Shown: positions 11,194-24,700 of the stretch, in pieces | How positions within the stretch are numbered: the stretch's first letter is position 1 | Layout: each line of letters starts with the position of its first letter | Assembly (NCBI GenBank): GCA_035235625.1 | Contig: CP141147.1 | Span: 11,521,001 to 11,585,000 of the forward strand | Direction of reading: 5' to 3' | From: Saururus chinensis | Lineage: Eukaryota; Streptophyta; Magnoliopsida; Piperales; Saururaceae | Length of the DNA: 64,000 nt | Program-made: the position numbers and the translations under genes | The notes under the pieces: generated by a model | Seen by the model: only the letters and a program-made list of their open reading frames with translations | Told to the model about the DNA's origin: nothing | Database searches by the model: none

Positions 11194-11700
11194 TTCATAG
11201 TCCTTGATAGTGGATGTGGTATTCAATGCATTAGAGATTGATTTTTCTAATCCTAGCTACAATATTTGGTGCTTTGGCTGCAAGTTGTTTTCATTGTGAA
11301 ATAATAAAATTTGTTTATTATGAGGAACTAAAATAAAAGGTATTAATTAAACTATCGTAGTCAAATATTGTTATTTAGCTTCTTGGTAAGAAATCATAGT
11401 GAAGTGAAATGAGGAAAAGCTAGAATGGTCATTAATTACATTCCTTTAATCCATGTCATATTAGACATTAAATGATTAATCCCAAACAACAAATAATTGA
11501 TTCAAACAGTTGCTGAGTGAAAGATTTGCTCAGAGTTTGACCGTAAATCTAGCTGTCATCACATTAAAATAAAGAGTTTTTTTCATATTACTTGTCTGAA
11601 GAAGACAATATTCCATATTCCTTAGTTTTTAAGTAAAAATGTCATATTACATATTTTAGGACAAAATTTCTCTTAGGTTTTAAATAAACCAATCCCCATA
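11194..11700. other. AT-rich spacer, nothing recognised
   Basis: No long frame, repeat or transposon end was recognised. It may include the unrecognised left end of the MULE that follows. Confidence 0.5.
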
Positions 11701-14329
11701 CCGATCCTCATAAATGAACACTGGAACAGTGCAATGCCATTTCGGTGGAGAGGATTGATCTGCGACAAGTCAAAATTCGCCGACGGGAAGTGACCAGCAG
11801 TGCATCACAAGCGAGTTGTCGGAGACAGTAAAAGGCCATTTTTTTCCATGAGGGAAGTTATTCAGAGTGAAAAAGGCTTCATTTCGGTAAATCCGATCAC
11901 CATTTAACCACCATAATGGAGAGGATTGATATTTGCATCCATTACAATGAAGAGGTAGGCAATGATGACATATATGTAGGTAGAAAGGCGCAGTTGATAA
12001 ACATTGATCTGCCAGTGAGGTTCGATGAGCTGTGGGTTCAAGTCAAAGAAACACTTGTCATTAATGGTAATATGACTTTGAAGTATTTGATACCATCTTC
12101 GCAATCATCCATTCTATATGAATTAGAAGACAACAAAGATCTGCAATCTGTGTTTTCCATTTTTAAGAAGCCAAATAAAGAATTGTTATCATTGTATGCG
12201 GATATGAAAGAGCCCGAAAATGGTGACAAATTACTATCAGTGGAAAGTGTAAGATCTCTAACTTAACTCGGTTTAATTTCCTTTTAATTATATGAATATT
12301 GTGTAGTTTTGCTTAATTGCCAGTTTTGATATAATTTTGGGGTTAATGCTGGTAATTATGGCTTGAAGAAGGTTTAATATCATTTTTATAAGTTTTAGTG
12401 TCAAACTTGATTTATCTAATTTTTATGGGATTTTAATGTAATTTTTCCTTAATTAAGGGTGCGGACCCCATCGTGGGCCCCACATCCATGTTGGACGGCA
12501 TGTGACCACTTGACCATCTAAACTTCTATTAGCCTATTTCAGTGGGTTTTGGAGTGAGTAAATTCTTTTTTAGACAAAAAATAACCCTAATTAGCTACCT
12601 AGGGTGTTTTGGACCTATTTTACAGCCCAACAATTTGTTTATCCCAAAAATCCTTATTGTTTAAAGAAAACCCTAGCCCATTGCCCAAATGGGGAAGGGC
12701 TATGCTAGGAGAAAGGAGATGCTCTACCCCCATTTGCCAAGGAAGAAAAATAAATTAAGGTGCATTTTCTTGCCCCAATCTTTCAACTTTGGTCTTAATC
12801 CTTTTATCTTCATTTCCCCCAATTTGATTCCTAATTTCTTTCATTAAAAATCTTATTTTTAATTTTGATTTAAAACCCTAAATGAGTATTTTCGTTTTTA
12901 ACCAAAGAAAATCATAGATCTACCTATTTTCAAGTTGATTTGAGTCTATTAGTTGATTTTAATTAAGTCTTGACAAAAACCCTAATTTTTTGGTAGGATT
13001 TCTTGAGGATTGAAGCTTCTTGTGTGGTTTTATCCATTAGGATGCATAATTTTATATCTATGTGATTCTTGCTTCATTTTGAGCTTTAATGGTGATTTAG
13101 TAAAAATATGTTATTTATAGCTATTTTCTTGTGATTAAGTGTGAAAATAATTAGATTTATCATGTTCTAGGATTAGATTTTGTTATTATGATGTTCTATA
13201 GTGATTTTAGAATTTATCTTAAATTTTGGAATGTTTCCGGTTTGAATTTCGGAAGGTTGAAGACGAACTAGGAAAAGTGCATAAAGTGAATGTTAAGGGC
13301 ATTCAAATGGCCAGCTGTTCGAACAACCTGTCTGGTCGATCGAACGGCTAGGCATTTGAATGGCTTGTGTTCGAATAGTTTGCCAAGCCGATTGAATGCC
13401 AACATAGCATATTTGTGATTTGGCCTATTTTTTTATAATTTTGGCCATTTCTTGGTGTCTTTTCATTAATCTAATTCTTTATGATTAAAATGGCTTATGA
13501 TTACCTATAAATGCTGTTGTGATTGCATGAGGACCATCTTTGAATTATGATTTAGCTCAAGCATGATTTAGGCGATATTTATTTAATTTTAGTATGATAT
13601 TCTACTTGTTTTAATCCATGTTTTATGACTTCTTCATAATTACTTGATAACTCCAGTAGGTCTTAGCCATGATTATGTATGTATGCTTGCACATGTTATA
13701 TTAATTTTAGGTGAATTGTGTTTCTCATGTTTTAGTTTAAGTATGATTATGTTTATACTTGTTTAGTTCTAGCGCGATGTTATACTTGTCTTGAAATTGC
13801 ATTTCAATGTTTTGATCACATTTATTCCATGATTCCAGTAGGGTAGGATGGTGATAAAATTATGGTTGTTTGCATATATAACATTGATTATAGTTTGTTC
13901 ATGTTTCACATGTCTTAACTTATGTTTGAACACTACCAGTTATGTACATTCTTGCGTAGATATTTATGATTTTATTTGACACAAATGGACTATGTTTAAT
14001 ACACATATGGACTGACTTGAGCATGTTTAATTATACTTGGACTCATTTATCATTTGCTCACATATGTATCATGTGGCATGCATCATGAAAATGATTTATA
14101 AATGAGATTAACCATGATTGATCAATTGGATGAAATTGGATGTCATTGGATGTTGGATTAATCATTTGGAGGCTTATCGAATCGGTTTTGGGTCCGAAAG
14201 GACATTATTTCATTTTGCATTCCTTTGAGAACGTGGTTCCTCCCTGGGTTGAGATGAGTTGATTGCTATGTGAGTTTATTTTGAAAAGTTATCTGGACTT
14301 TGAAAATCCAGGATGGTATGTCCATGTGC

Positions 14330-14580
14330 ACCAGCTTACCATGCTGCTCTAGTTTTCCTTTGTGAAATTTGGACTTTCCCCGTAAGGTTTATCCTTAGCG
14401 AGTAAGCTGCTCTAGTTTTTCTTTGTAGAATTCAGACATTCCTTTTTAAGGATTGTCCTTAGCGAGCAGAGGGTACCTTCCCAATTTGGGAACCTACCCA
14501 ATGCTCTAGTTTTCCTTTTTATAAGAATTTAGACTTTCCCTACAATGGATTGTCCTTAGTGAGTGGGTTGATTGTATTTC
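14330..14580. repeat. Tandem repeat inside LTR C1, about 3 units of 80-90 bp
   Basis: Each unit runs GCTCTAGTTTTCCTTT ... GACTTTCC ... TTGTCCTTAGCGAG. A related array of about four units is present in the reverse-orientation LTR C3 at 54150-54470. Confidence 0.7.
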
Positions 14581-14924
14581 TCAATTATGAGACATTCACC
14601 ATTGATTGCTACATGTGTATAGGAGATAATGCTCATTGACACAGGTTGTGTAAGAACAATGAAGCTTATGTTACACATGTGATTATGGTATGGTTTGTAT
14701 AAATATGTAGGATGGTGTGTGGTTGATGCACTTGATGCTTGCAGGGTTAATATTTTTATTGAGAAATGAATATGCATGATATGTTTATGTTGAGAAATGA
14801 TTCAGTAGGATGTGATTATGATAATGAGTTTCATATGTTTACACATGAGGCGTATATGTGCTATGAGCTATGGATGAACCTATGATGCACAGATGGCATG
14901 ATAATGTGCTTATGGAATGTGGGT

Positions 14925-15145
14925 TATATCATGATATATTGGTGGCATGACTATATGTTGATGAAATATGTTATATATAACATGATATGCAGGTAGAATG
15001 AGTATGTATTGATGAAATATGTTATATATAGCATGATATGTAGGTGGCATGACTATGTGATGATGAGATATGCTATATATAGCATGACATGCAGGTGGCA
15101 TGAGTAGATGCTTATGGAATGTAAATTATGACATGATGCATAAGT
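14925..15145. repeat. Tandem repeat inside LTR C1, about 4 units of about 58 bp
   Basis: Repeats of GATGAAATATGTTATATATA ... CATGATATGCAGGTGGCATG. The same kind of array is seen in LTR C2 at about 45100-45270. Confidence 0.7.
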
Positions 15146-15855
15146 GGCATAGGTTTATGTGATTGTCCCATGGTGAATGGGCATGATGAATGATTATGTG
15201 ATGAATGTTATGTTGATTATGCCTATGATATCATTTTGAATTTACTTTCCATATTAAAACCCTTCCTGAGCATTGACTCACCACTCTTTGTTTTGTGTTT
15301 TGTTTTGGGGCTACATGTCGTGCCATGAAAGTTGTTCGGATGGGCTCTATGTTGAGCATGAGGACGGTGCCGGTCATTGAGGGGATGGGTTATAGAGATG
15401 ACTTGATTATGATAGTTTGATTCTATGTTATGTTGAACTTATACATTTGACTTTACTTCACACTATGTTTAGCCATTGTTAGCTTATAATTGTTTAGCCT
15501 TTGTTTGCTTATTTTATGTAATAACTAGATGATGTGGGTATGTGTGGACTAAGACATTAATTAGTAGTCCTCTATTTTTTCTCTATTTGCTTTTGGACAA
15601 AGTGCTTGTGCGCTTACACTATTGTGTGTTTGCCAAAAATGGGTTAAGTCTTCCGCATTTCAATTTAACTTCATCGCGCTGCGGGCCACTTCCTCCTTGG
15701 ACCGGGTTCGGGTTAGGGATGGCATATTCCAGGGCGTGACAGAAAGGAACTAGACTGTTGATAGAGCTAAATCACCGGTGGTATTGGTTCACTACAGTTG
15801 AACTTCGGATTTCAGATGGGAGTCAATGATACACAATTCACTTGTGAAACAGTCA

Positions 15856-16154
15856 GGTAACAATGAATTTTAGATTACACGATGGTGTACTTTATCATGT
15901 ATTTTAACACACGATATCTAGCCTATCATGTTCAACACAAAGAATATCGTGTTCAACAAAAACATGATATTTATAATATCGCATAACTAATGATGCAAAA
16001 TATAAAAGTGGTATACCACTAATTCTTTTTAGCGTATATTTAATAGCACGACTTGTATAAATATCATGTTATCGATATAATTTGTAAGCATGTAACCAAA
16101 TACACGATGTTGAGTTATATCGCATATTAATTAACACATTAATATCCATTGCAG
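15856..16154 (+). repeat. MULE transposase intron 1, rich in ATCGTGTT/AACACGAT palindromes
   Basis: Donor CAGTCAG/GTAACA and acceptor CCATTGCAG/ATTAGG. Inside are repeated ACACGAT, ATATCGTGTT and ATCATGTTATCGAT words in both orientations. The flanking exons lack them. Confidence 0.7.
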
Positions 16155-16952
16155 ATTAGGAAAACTGGGAGATTTCAACTCAACAAATCCATGTCACACA
16201 TTGTACAATAATCCAATGCCTGTAGAACCTGTTACAGAAGTCAATCAGATTGGATTTGAAGAAATGTTGGCCATAATGGTTGCGATAAGGACTTCATTTG
16301 ATAACTATGATCCCCCATACAATCCTCGAAATTATGAAGGCCAAGAATTTGAAGAAATGTGGGGTGATGAGCAATGGAACCAAAATGACATAATTTACAT
16401 TGAAAGTATGTCTAACCATGAAGAATTCGGACACAGCAAGGTGCCCAGTAATATTGACATTGAGGCTGAGGAGAGTGGGAGACAGTTGATGGTCTCAACC
16501 TGTTAGGACTAAATATTGGCGAGGGTGAGGTAATGACTGGCAGTTTGTAAGCAAAGGACTACCAGAATCTACTCCAATTGGGTGCATGTTTCCTAAGCCT
16601 GGTACATTTCAAGAGGGCTTTGATTGACCATGTAGTAAAGGCAAATTTCACATATCGAGTTGTGGATAAGAACAAGAATACATATGCCGCAAAGTGCTCT
16701 AACTAGTCTTGCAAAAGGTACATAAGGGCTTCAAACATAGGAGATCATATGACTGTGACAAGGTTAGTGCCTGACCATTCGTGTGGAACACAAAGGAAGT
16801 CAATTGACCATCCTTCAACATTGCAACTTAGGATTGTGAGAAGGTGTTATGGGCTATTTAAAGATTCAATCGGCATTACACTGAAAATTTCAACAAGATA
16901 TCTTTTGAAACACTAGGGTATAACTTGAACTACAAGAAATGTTGGCGTGTAG

Positions 16953-17219
16953 GTAAAACAAACATATGATATTTACATAATCATGTTTATGAAAATACCA
17001 CTTTTGAATATGATGTGTTATCGACCACACGAGGCTGTTATGGTCACATTTTCTTAAAACACGACTTGTTTACCTATCGTGTTAACATGAATTCGCTGAG
17101 TACAATGTCCAGTTTTATGAAAACACGACTACTAATCTTTTCATGTCCTCGGGAACACGACCTGTTGAATTGTCATTTAGTCTTCTCTAATGTTAACTAC
17201 TTAAAATCATGTCATGCAG
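16953..17219 (+). repeat. MULE transposase intron 2, same palindromes
   Basis: Donor GTGTAG/GTAAAAC and acceptor TCATGCAG/GTAAAAC. It contains ATGTGTTATCGACCACACGA, ATCGTGTTAACATGA and several AACACGAC words. Confidence 0.7.
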
Positions 17220-18144
17220 GTAAAACATTGTGTGATTTAATCGATGGGGACCTAGAAGAATCCTATGGCACTGTAAAGCACTACAGTAGTTCCAATTAGA
17301 TCATGTGATATTTTTGGACCTATAGGGGGATACAATTTTAAAAGAGTCTTTTGGATATTTGGGCTGGTTGCAAAAGCTTTTAGAGCAACACTAAGATCAT
17401 TGCTAACTGTAGATGCAACTTTCTTGAAGGGAAAGTATCTTGGTAAGCTATTGATAGCAACTACACTAGATGAGAATATTAATATGCTATGTGTTGCGTT
17501 TGTAGTGGTCAAAAATGAGTGTGAGAAAACTTGGAGTTGGTTTCTTGAACTGTAAAAAAAATATCTATTTTCTTATCTTCCAACTAAGTTGGATACAACT
17601 GTTTCCGATAGAATGAAGGGCTTGGCAAATGTTATTAAGAAGTATTTTCCCTCTACACACCATGGATATTACATCTGTCATATGGCAACAAATATGCTAG
17701 ACAGTATTGAAGACAACTACCTAAAGAAACCAGCTCCATGTGGTAGCTAAAACTTTTAGACAAAATGTATATGATGACACAATGAAGAGCATTAAAAAAC
17801 ATAATCCTAAAGCATTTGCTTGGCTAAATAAGACAGGTGCAAAGCACTGGACCAATGTTGCATTTTAAGGCAAAAGATATAGAACACTCAACTCAAATAA
17901 GTCTGAAAGTACTAATGCAATGTTCAAAAAAACTTGGTCGATGCCTATTACTCGGTTAATTGAGCATACAAGGGAGCACAAAATTGCATTCTTTGAGAAG
18001 CGTCAGACAGATGAACAAAATATGACTGAAGATGTAACCCCATTTGCTCGTAAACACATAGAAAGTAGAAGAGAAGAAGCAAGGAATGTGCATATATTGC
18101 CAGTATCAATGTATGAATTCTAGGTTAACTTGCTATATCACCAA

Positions 18145-18318
18145 GTAAATAGCAATTAATGTTGTGTGCATGTTCATACTTATCGACAATAACGTGTATG
18201 TTTATCGGTTAAAATAACAAGATAATTTTGAGCATGAGGCATGAGTTGATGGCTTGCATTTTCGATAACACTATAATATCACTTATCGTGTTCTCAATCA
18301 CATGATATTCATTCAAAG
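18145..18318 (+). repeat. MULE transposase intron 3, same palindromes
   Basis: Donor CACCAA/GTAAAT and acceptor CATTCAAAG/GATG. It contains CTTATCGACAATAACGTGTA, TTTTCGATAACACT and CTTATCGTGTTCTC. Confidence 0.65.
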
Positions 18319-20639
18319 GATGTAGTGAATCTGGTCAAACATAGCTGCACATGCGAAAAGTTTCAGCATTTGGGGCTACCATGTAAACATGCAATTGCAG
18401 CAATTGATCACAAACACTTATATGTGTCTAATTACTATGAAAACTGGTACTCCATGTAACGCCCGTATTTTTTCATCAGATTTTCTTTAAAATTCATGAA
18501 ATTTTTTTGCAATATAACGGTTGTAAATCGGGAAAAATGATGAATACGAAACCTGTGAAAGAAGTTTTATAATTTAAAACACCACACATCGATTTTTCCC
18601 ATACAAATTTTTACTCATTCGATCAAATATCGTACGACCAAACCAAACATCCTCAGGCGCTACTCAAAAAAAACGTACAAAGTAAATTGCTATGATCATA
18701 TACTTTAAATACAAATCTCTCCCAAGCATCCTTGAGTGTAAGTCCCATAACTGTCCACAATCTAATCCAAATTACAAGTCTAAAAGGCATAATAGCTTAA
18801 TTCTCATCTCACCCAATACATTAGATCCTGACACAAATAATACTTGCAGTAAGTCAAAGATATACCTAAGTCAAAGGGAATCAATCCACCGCGGAAATAA
18901 GCATCCATCTCTAGGAGCTCTCAGACACAAACCTGCAAAAGCCTCCTGAATAGTGGGCCTAAAAAATTAGGGTAATGAGTATTTTCATACTAAGTAGGAA
19001 AATACCCAGTAAGGGAGTTCTAACAGTGAACTCAGTAAGTCCATACATAGATGCGTACATGCAACTCAAACATGAAGCAAGCAGGCATATAATAACCTTG
19101 TACATTCATATACAATCATGCCAAAGACATACCATCAAACCAACCTTACACATACACTCTTAATCAGAGTCTTACAAACTTACTCGTACAATCTTACTCT
19201 TACTCTTACTCATACAACTTACACATACTTGTATGACCTTACTCGTACAACCTTACACTTACAGCCTTGCTCAAAAATATATGCGTATAGTCTTGCTCAT
19301 AAACTTATGCTTACAATCTTGCTCAAAATCATATTCTTATAGTCGTGCTCAGAAACTTACACTTAAAGTCATGCTAAAAAACTTACACTTATAGTCGTGC
19401 TTAGAAACATACACTTACTCAGAAACATACATACTTACTCATACAGTTGTACACATACTAACGACCACTGAAACTCATTATAACTAATCAGCTCCAGTGT
19501 CGAAATGGGAAAGAATGCCATTGAGGCATCACCTTAACCTCCGGGGAGTGACTAGATGCCATGGACTTTTCCGAAGGCAAGGCACACCAATGCTCATGGG
19601 GCACAAGATCAAATAAGTAAGCGCAGTTCCATGATACTACTTACCTAAGCGCGCAAACATAAACACCCACACATAAGGGGTCATACAATTGCCCACACTT
19701 TAGGGGTCTTATAGTGTCAGTGCCACTCTTGGGCAGAAATCATACAATGCCACACTTGGGCAGAATCATACAACACTCTTAATAGAGCATCAAATGTTTG
19801 GGCTCCATTGAGCACACAATCCAAATGAAAATATACATTGCTCTCAATACAGCATCATACATTTGGGGCTCAATACAGCCCATAGACAACATCCCGCAGG
19901 ATAAACACCATGGCAAGACATGATAAATGCTCAACCGACTCATTATAGGCTAGCTTAAACACGTAACATAATCCATCAAACCCTCAAGTCTCAAACTCAC
20001 AACTCTATCATTAGTTTTGCTTATAATTCAAGTTTGAATTAAGTTATGCAGTACAACCATGCCACACAAACTCTAAAACATACCGTGTTCCACTTATCAA
20101 ACCAAAGATGAGCCCAATTTAAAACTCTAGTTCGTAAGGGCAATAGACTTCACTTAACCCATCAATCTCATGATCATAACTCACCATACACCAAAATTTT
20201 ACATATTTGTACAATCTCCAAAATCCACTTTATGGCCAACCCATCTTACTCGGAAGTCATTAAACTAAGCTCCTCAGAGCAAATCCCAATTATCATCCTC
20301 TTACTTATACCTCGCTTACTATACTTACTTTTTACTTCATAATTTGTATGTTATGCTTTTACAATTATGCAACACTCTTACTGTCTAGCAATCCCCCAAC
20401 ATATGTTCCATTCCATTCCAAACCGATCCAATTTGATCCGCTCCAATCCTCGCCCATCAAACTTACATCCTCTATCTCCCATCATACGCTTACACATCCA
20501 CATGCAACTCCATACCAAACTCTCTGTCACCTCTTACCATTCGTCGTCCATACATATGCTCCACACACACATACACATATCCATTGCACAAGCGTATAGC
20601 CATCATACATACAAATGTCCATCACACATATCTATAACA

Positions 20640-21015
20640 TACACATACTTACATACATAGCTTATCAACATACTTGTTAGTCATCTTTAGCACACACATA
20701 ATCCACATACATTAGCTTACCAATGTACTCGCTAGCCATCACTAGCACAACATACACATCCATACATGTAGCTTACCAACATACTCACTAGTTGTCACTA
20801 GCACATACATACACATCCATACATGTAGCAAACCAACATACACGCTAGCCATCACTAGCACACGCATAATCCACATTCATAGAAACATACTCATTAGGCA
20901 TCACTAGCACACACGTAATCCACATACGTAGAAAGATACTCGCTAGCCATCACTATCACATACATAATCTACATACATAGCATACCAACATACATGCTAG
21001 CCATCACTAGCACAC
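20640..21015. repeat. Tandem repeat inside LTR E, about 6-7 units of about 58 bp
   Basis: Units of the form CTAGCCATCACTAGCACACA ... ATCCACATACATAG ... CAACATACT. The units are diverged and have no unique spacers, so this is a minisatellite and not a CRISPR array. Confidence 0.7.
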
Positions 21016-21977
21016 ACACCCTTCAAACATACTTACAGCCCACATGCATGTCATATGCATTTTAACATGGCATAATTTATCCTCTTACATCATGCAAACA
21101 TATCATGATTTAACATCCAAAACATTTAATCGTACAATCCTAGCATGCTATCATGAACTTACAAATTCAAAGCTCCCCTACCTCGTAATCCATGGCGTTT
21201 AATGGCGAGTACATGACGGTGGTGACATCGGTGGTAGAGTTGGCGGCTAAAAGCATTGCCAAGTTGAGAGAGCTACTGTCTCGAGGGTTTAGGAAGCTAT
21301 AGAAGTACTCACAGCCAAATAGGGTGACACAAATCAATGTGGCAAAATCAGTGATCCACAGCGGCACACTAGGGCAGTCAGGAGAAAGGTCGTGCCAACA
21401 TAAGTGGTGGTGTGAGCAGAAGTCAAGGGTGTACTCATTGAAGGTCGGCCGGCAACTCAGAAGTACTCGGCCGGCCGCAAGACATTGAAATTGGCCGTAG
21501 ACAGCACCCAACAGTGGCAATTTCTCATAAACAAGGACCCACATAAGGGCGGAGAGAATGGGCGACTCTCAAGGACAGAGGAGAGGTGGAGGACTCTGAT
21601 GGTCAATCCAGTCGGTGTCGGAGCCATCCGACAGTCAGGCGGCGCAAATGTGGTGCCTAAACCTTGAAACGCATGCATGGACACATGTATACGCAGCCAA
21701 AAAGGACCATTGTAGGAGGAGATAGGTCATACACTAGGGCCAGGAAGTGGGGGTCAATTGAAGCAGTGACATCGCCGATCACCACCCACAACCAACACAT
21801 TTGGTGTGGGCAGCTGTGCATCTTGCATAGTATAGGGCAAGGGCAAGTGTCCCATTTGTGGTAGAGGTGTAATTGGGCCAAGTGGGGCTTGCCCGCACTG
21901 TTGCTGAGCCGAGGCAGAGCCCATGATGGCCAAATGGCCCACGGCTTGCCAATGGGAATGACCCGAGATGCACCCAA

Positions 21978-24037
21978 TGTAACGACCGCGAATTACCGGT
22001 ATGATTTCTTGCCTCTAATAAAACTATTTTATAAGTTTTTAATTGATTTAAATTATTTAGAGGCAAATATTTGGAGAGTTTTTATTTGGTGTGATAGAGC
22101 TCAGTGAGACGAGCGTAACAAACCTAAGAATGCACAAAACGAAGGTCGGGAGCAAAAGTTATGACCTCAGGAAGCGTGCTACGTGGGTGGGACCCACTTT
22201 GAAAGTGTGAGATAACCTACCCATGTGGGATCTAATTTTGAAGGGCTCATTGATACGAGTCCATCGGTACTAAGAATGCACAATTTTGACTTCAGGATAG
22301 AAAGATATCGAATATTTAAATTTTAAAAACAAAAAATATATTAATATATATTTTGCCACGTGGCAGCGTAAAAAACTGATGCACGTTAGACAACTGACAT
22401 GCACGTCAGAAAGCCGATGCGCATCAAAAATCTGATGCATGTTTGACGCGCTTCAGTGATGCGTAAGGCATGCATCTGACGCGTGACACATGTATGACAC
22501 GCGTTAGACGCGCGTCAGTCCCGTTTTCTTATAAATAGGCGTCTGGTTTCATTTTGAAATTCATTCCGAAACTTCTTTTCTTTGTATCTTATTCTTTTTA
22601 AGTCCGATTTGAGTTGTTCAAAAAGCATTCTTAGCTAAATCGAGGGTGTTCTACAAAATGAAAATGTCAATTCCTCGAGTTAGTGACCCTATATGGAGGA
22701 AACATCCCGGGGTAAGGGGAGGTTTTGTTCACCGCCTATGGGCGCGTGGAGGGTAAAGTGTTTCAGTGTAAGGGGAGATTCTATCCGTCGCCTATGAGCA
22801 TGTTGTGAGAAAAGTGTCCCGGGCTAGGGGGAGATTCTGCCCGTAGCCTATGGGCATGGAAAAAGAGTTTATGGAGTCCATCTAAGTCCGTTTTCTTCCC
22901 CTGAAAAGGCGTTCTTACCTAAATCGAGTGTTCCAGACATCGTAGCGGGGTTATTTTCTTGGGTAGAGACCTCATGAACCCCAGAAGTGGACATCTAATT
23001 TCATCGTGTCTGGTTCACCGGCTTCGAACTAGTGCAGAGAGCGAGATAGGGGCTTTTATCCTTTATTAAGCCATATTTATAAACTTTGGTTGTGTTTTTA
23101 ACTTATTATTTATATGACTCTTGCATGTTATTCATTAGAGATTATTTTTAAGTTATGATTTATGATTTCTACATATATGTTTGATCTGTCGAATAGTTAA
23201 TCAATGAGATAGAATATGATTTATATATCATATGTATATAAGGTTATTATGTATATTCGATTAGTCGAATGATTTGCCACTAGAAGCGGATATGTTTTAT
23301 ACTACATGCATTATGATTGCCTCATATATAATAGTTTGATTAAATTTTTATCCATGGATTTTGATATAAATTATACACGGTGGAGCGTGTGAGATAGAGA
23401 CAAACTAGCTTCGCCACTATTTTCATTTTGAATGAATACAATATGTTTGAAAGACGGTTTTAGAGGACTCGTCCTTGTTGAAAGGATGATCCTCAAGATT
23501 ATTTTTTAAAAGAAGTATAAGCATGGTGATCAAGTCACTAAAGTGGGACAAAGAAGGGGTAACTGTCTCATTGGAATGAGCGACCAACCTTGCCCTTGTA
23601 GTCGTTGATAGTGACACTCCCATGACTTGTAGAGGCAGAGCTAGGGTTTTCAAAAGGGTAAACATTGGGATAGAATGTTTTAAAATAAAAAGGCCCTTTT
23701 TGGAGTCTGGGAACTTTAGGATATTTTGATTGAGTCTGGGACTCAAAATTATAAGTCTGGGACTTAAGACTATGAGTGTTTTGGTTGTCCGGAGATATTG
23801 TTGGGCACCCCGATAGAGCTCCATTGACTAGTTAAGGGCATAATTAATCCGGTTCGGAATCGGATGCACAATACCTATTTTAGCCTGGTGAGCCCCCAAC
23901 GAAGGGCAAGACCCTTGATTCACCCCTAACGAAGGGTAACTATCAAGGCTATGAGTCCCCAATGTGCGTTAACCTTTTGTTTATGTGTCATACCTCCAAA
24001 CTTCGCGCCGAAAGCATGCGGCAAGGCCCATGGTCTA
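21978..24037 (+). mobile_element. LTR A1 (family A), about 2.06 kb, TSD CCCAA
   Basis: Starts TGTAACGACCGCGAATTACC and is flanked by CCCAA (21973-21977 and 24038-24042). It shares with A2 and A3 the ordered blocks GAGACGAGCGTAAC, GTGGGATCTA, TTTTGAAGGGCTC, an ATAAATAGGC TATA-like box (about 22532) and AGTCCGATTTGAG. Its length agrees with A2 net of insertions (2.1 kb) and with A3 (1.96 kb). The 3' terminus (..GGTCTA) departs from the usual CA, so it may be mutated. Confidence 0.6.
22685..22870. repeat. Minisatellite in LTR A1, 3 units of about 60 bp
   Basis: Units of GTAAGGGGAGGTTTTGTTC ... CGCCTATGGGC. The same unit is expanded to about 11 copies in LTR A2 (36848-37510). Confidence 0.75.
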
Positions 24038-24364
24038 CCCAATGATGGATAGGTACTAGTGGGCACTGATTGGAAATCTGCCTACATTCAACCCACCTAT
24101 CCCACTCAAGCAGCGGGGGCATCAAAGGAAAAACCGAATAGAGTTACAACCAAAGGTTAATGCCCCATATAAATGTGGAACGTGTAGGTAGTTGGGTCAC
24201 AATCGCAAATATTGTGGTAGCGCACAAGATGACCCTCTGAATGTGGTTGCTGGTCCAAATACAAGCAAAAAAAGGGCAAAGAAAAGAGTAGGAAAATGAC
24301 ACAAGGACGGGGAACATTGATCGGGGTTGCATTTTCCAACCCCTTTCTTTAGTTGATTGGAAGA

Positions 24365-24700
24365 AATGTCATTTTATAGTTGTGTTCTTGGAAACACGAT
24401 CTTTGATGAATGTTGTGTTACCATATACAATATTGTATGGACATCGTGTCATCTATAACACGACCTTAATGAAGTTTGTGGCATCATAACACAATATGTT
24501 GATCTATGTATTGTTAATATTGTCTTATACATTTCATATAATCGAAAACATGATCAAAAGGATTATGTGTTGCCAATTACATGATAAAAAAATATTTACA
24601 ATGAATATTACAATTTTTTTCTTCACTACGTGTTACCAATTACACGATAGCTATACTTTGTGTTATTGATAACACAACCAAAGCATTAACTAAATTATCC
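24365..24700. repeat. Palindrome-rich stretch after the transposase
   Basis: Contains GGAAACACGATC, ACATCGTGTCATCTATAACA, CTACGTGTTACCAATTACAC and TTTGTGTTATTGATAACACA. These match the MULE introns. The tail at 24700-24860 holds short degenerate repeats of CACCAATTTC / GTAGCAAACCAAAGC. Confidence 0.6.

Larger units (their letters stand above)
12248..15741 (+). mobile_element. Solo LTR C1 (Tekay-like family), 3494 bp, TSD GAAAG
   Basis: Starts TGTAAGATCTCTAACTTAAC and ends CCAGGGCGTGACA. It is flanked by perfect GAAAG duplications (12243-12247 and 15742-15746). It interrupts the first transposase exon. There is no gag, pol or second LTR between the duplications, so it is a solo LTR left by recombination. 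Homology to the LTR beside the Tekay-like pol (45988-50454), including CCTTAATTAAGGGTGCGG-like blocks, gives the family. Confidence 0.85.
18455..24051 (-). mobile_element. Probable solo LTR E (minus orientation), split by LTR A1
   Basis: The left end, TGTAACGCCCGTATTTT, interrupts the transposase right after its SWIM finger. Transposase sequence resumes near 24060. Without A1 the insert is about 3.5 kb, the size of the C-family LTRs, and it ends in ..CGGGCGTTACA when read on the minus strand. GGTACT occurs on both sides (before 18452 and at about 24052), but the fit with the LTR end is imperfect, so the right limit is approximate. The GC-rich part at 21160-21970 has overlapping open frames on both strands but no recognisable protein. 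Confidence 0.5.
11916..24350 (+). pseudogene. MULE transposase (MuDR type), broken
   Basis: Exon pieces: 11916-12247 plus 15742-15855 (split by solo LTR C1), 16155-16952, 17220-18144, 18319-18454, and a last piece at about 24065-24350 beyond a second insertion. The N-terminal part begins MERIDICIHYNEEVG. The DNA-binding domain starts near FPKPGTFQEGFD (about 16590), and the DDE domain holds VDATFLKGKYLGKLLIAT (about 17408). A SWIM zinc finger, CTCEKFQHLGLPCKHAIAA (CxCx9CxH), is at about 18343. A CCHC knuckle, CGTCR..LGHNRKYC, is at about 24177 and has a stop inside it. The domain order is that of plant MULE transposases. Stops and frameshifts, for example the stop at 16504 and frame changes after 16560, show it is dead. 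Introns are bounded by GT-AG. Confidence 0.8.

Noticed and set aside
20640..21015. Regularly spaced repeats that could suggest a CRISPR array
   Set aside because: The units are diverged, head-to-tail and have no unique spacers. They lie in a plant LTR, and comparable arrays occur in other LTRs here.
21160..22107. Cluster of overlapping frames on both strands in a GC-rich stretch
   Set aside because: Many mutually overlapping frames with no protein-family resemblance. The region lies within an LTR, and high GC explains the lack of stops.
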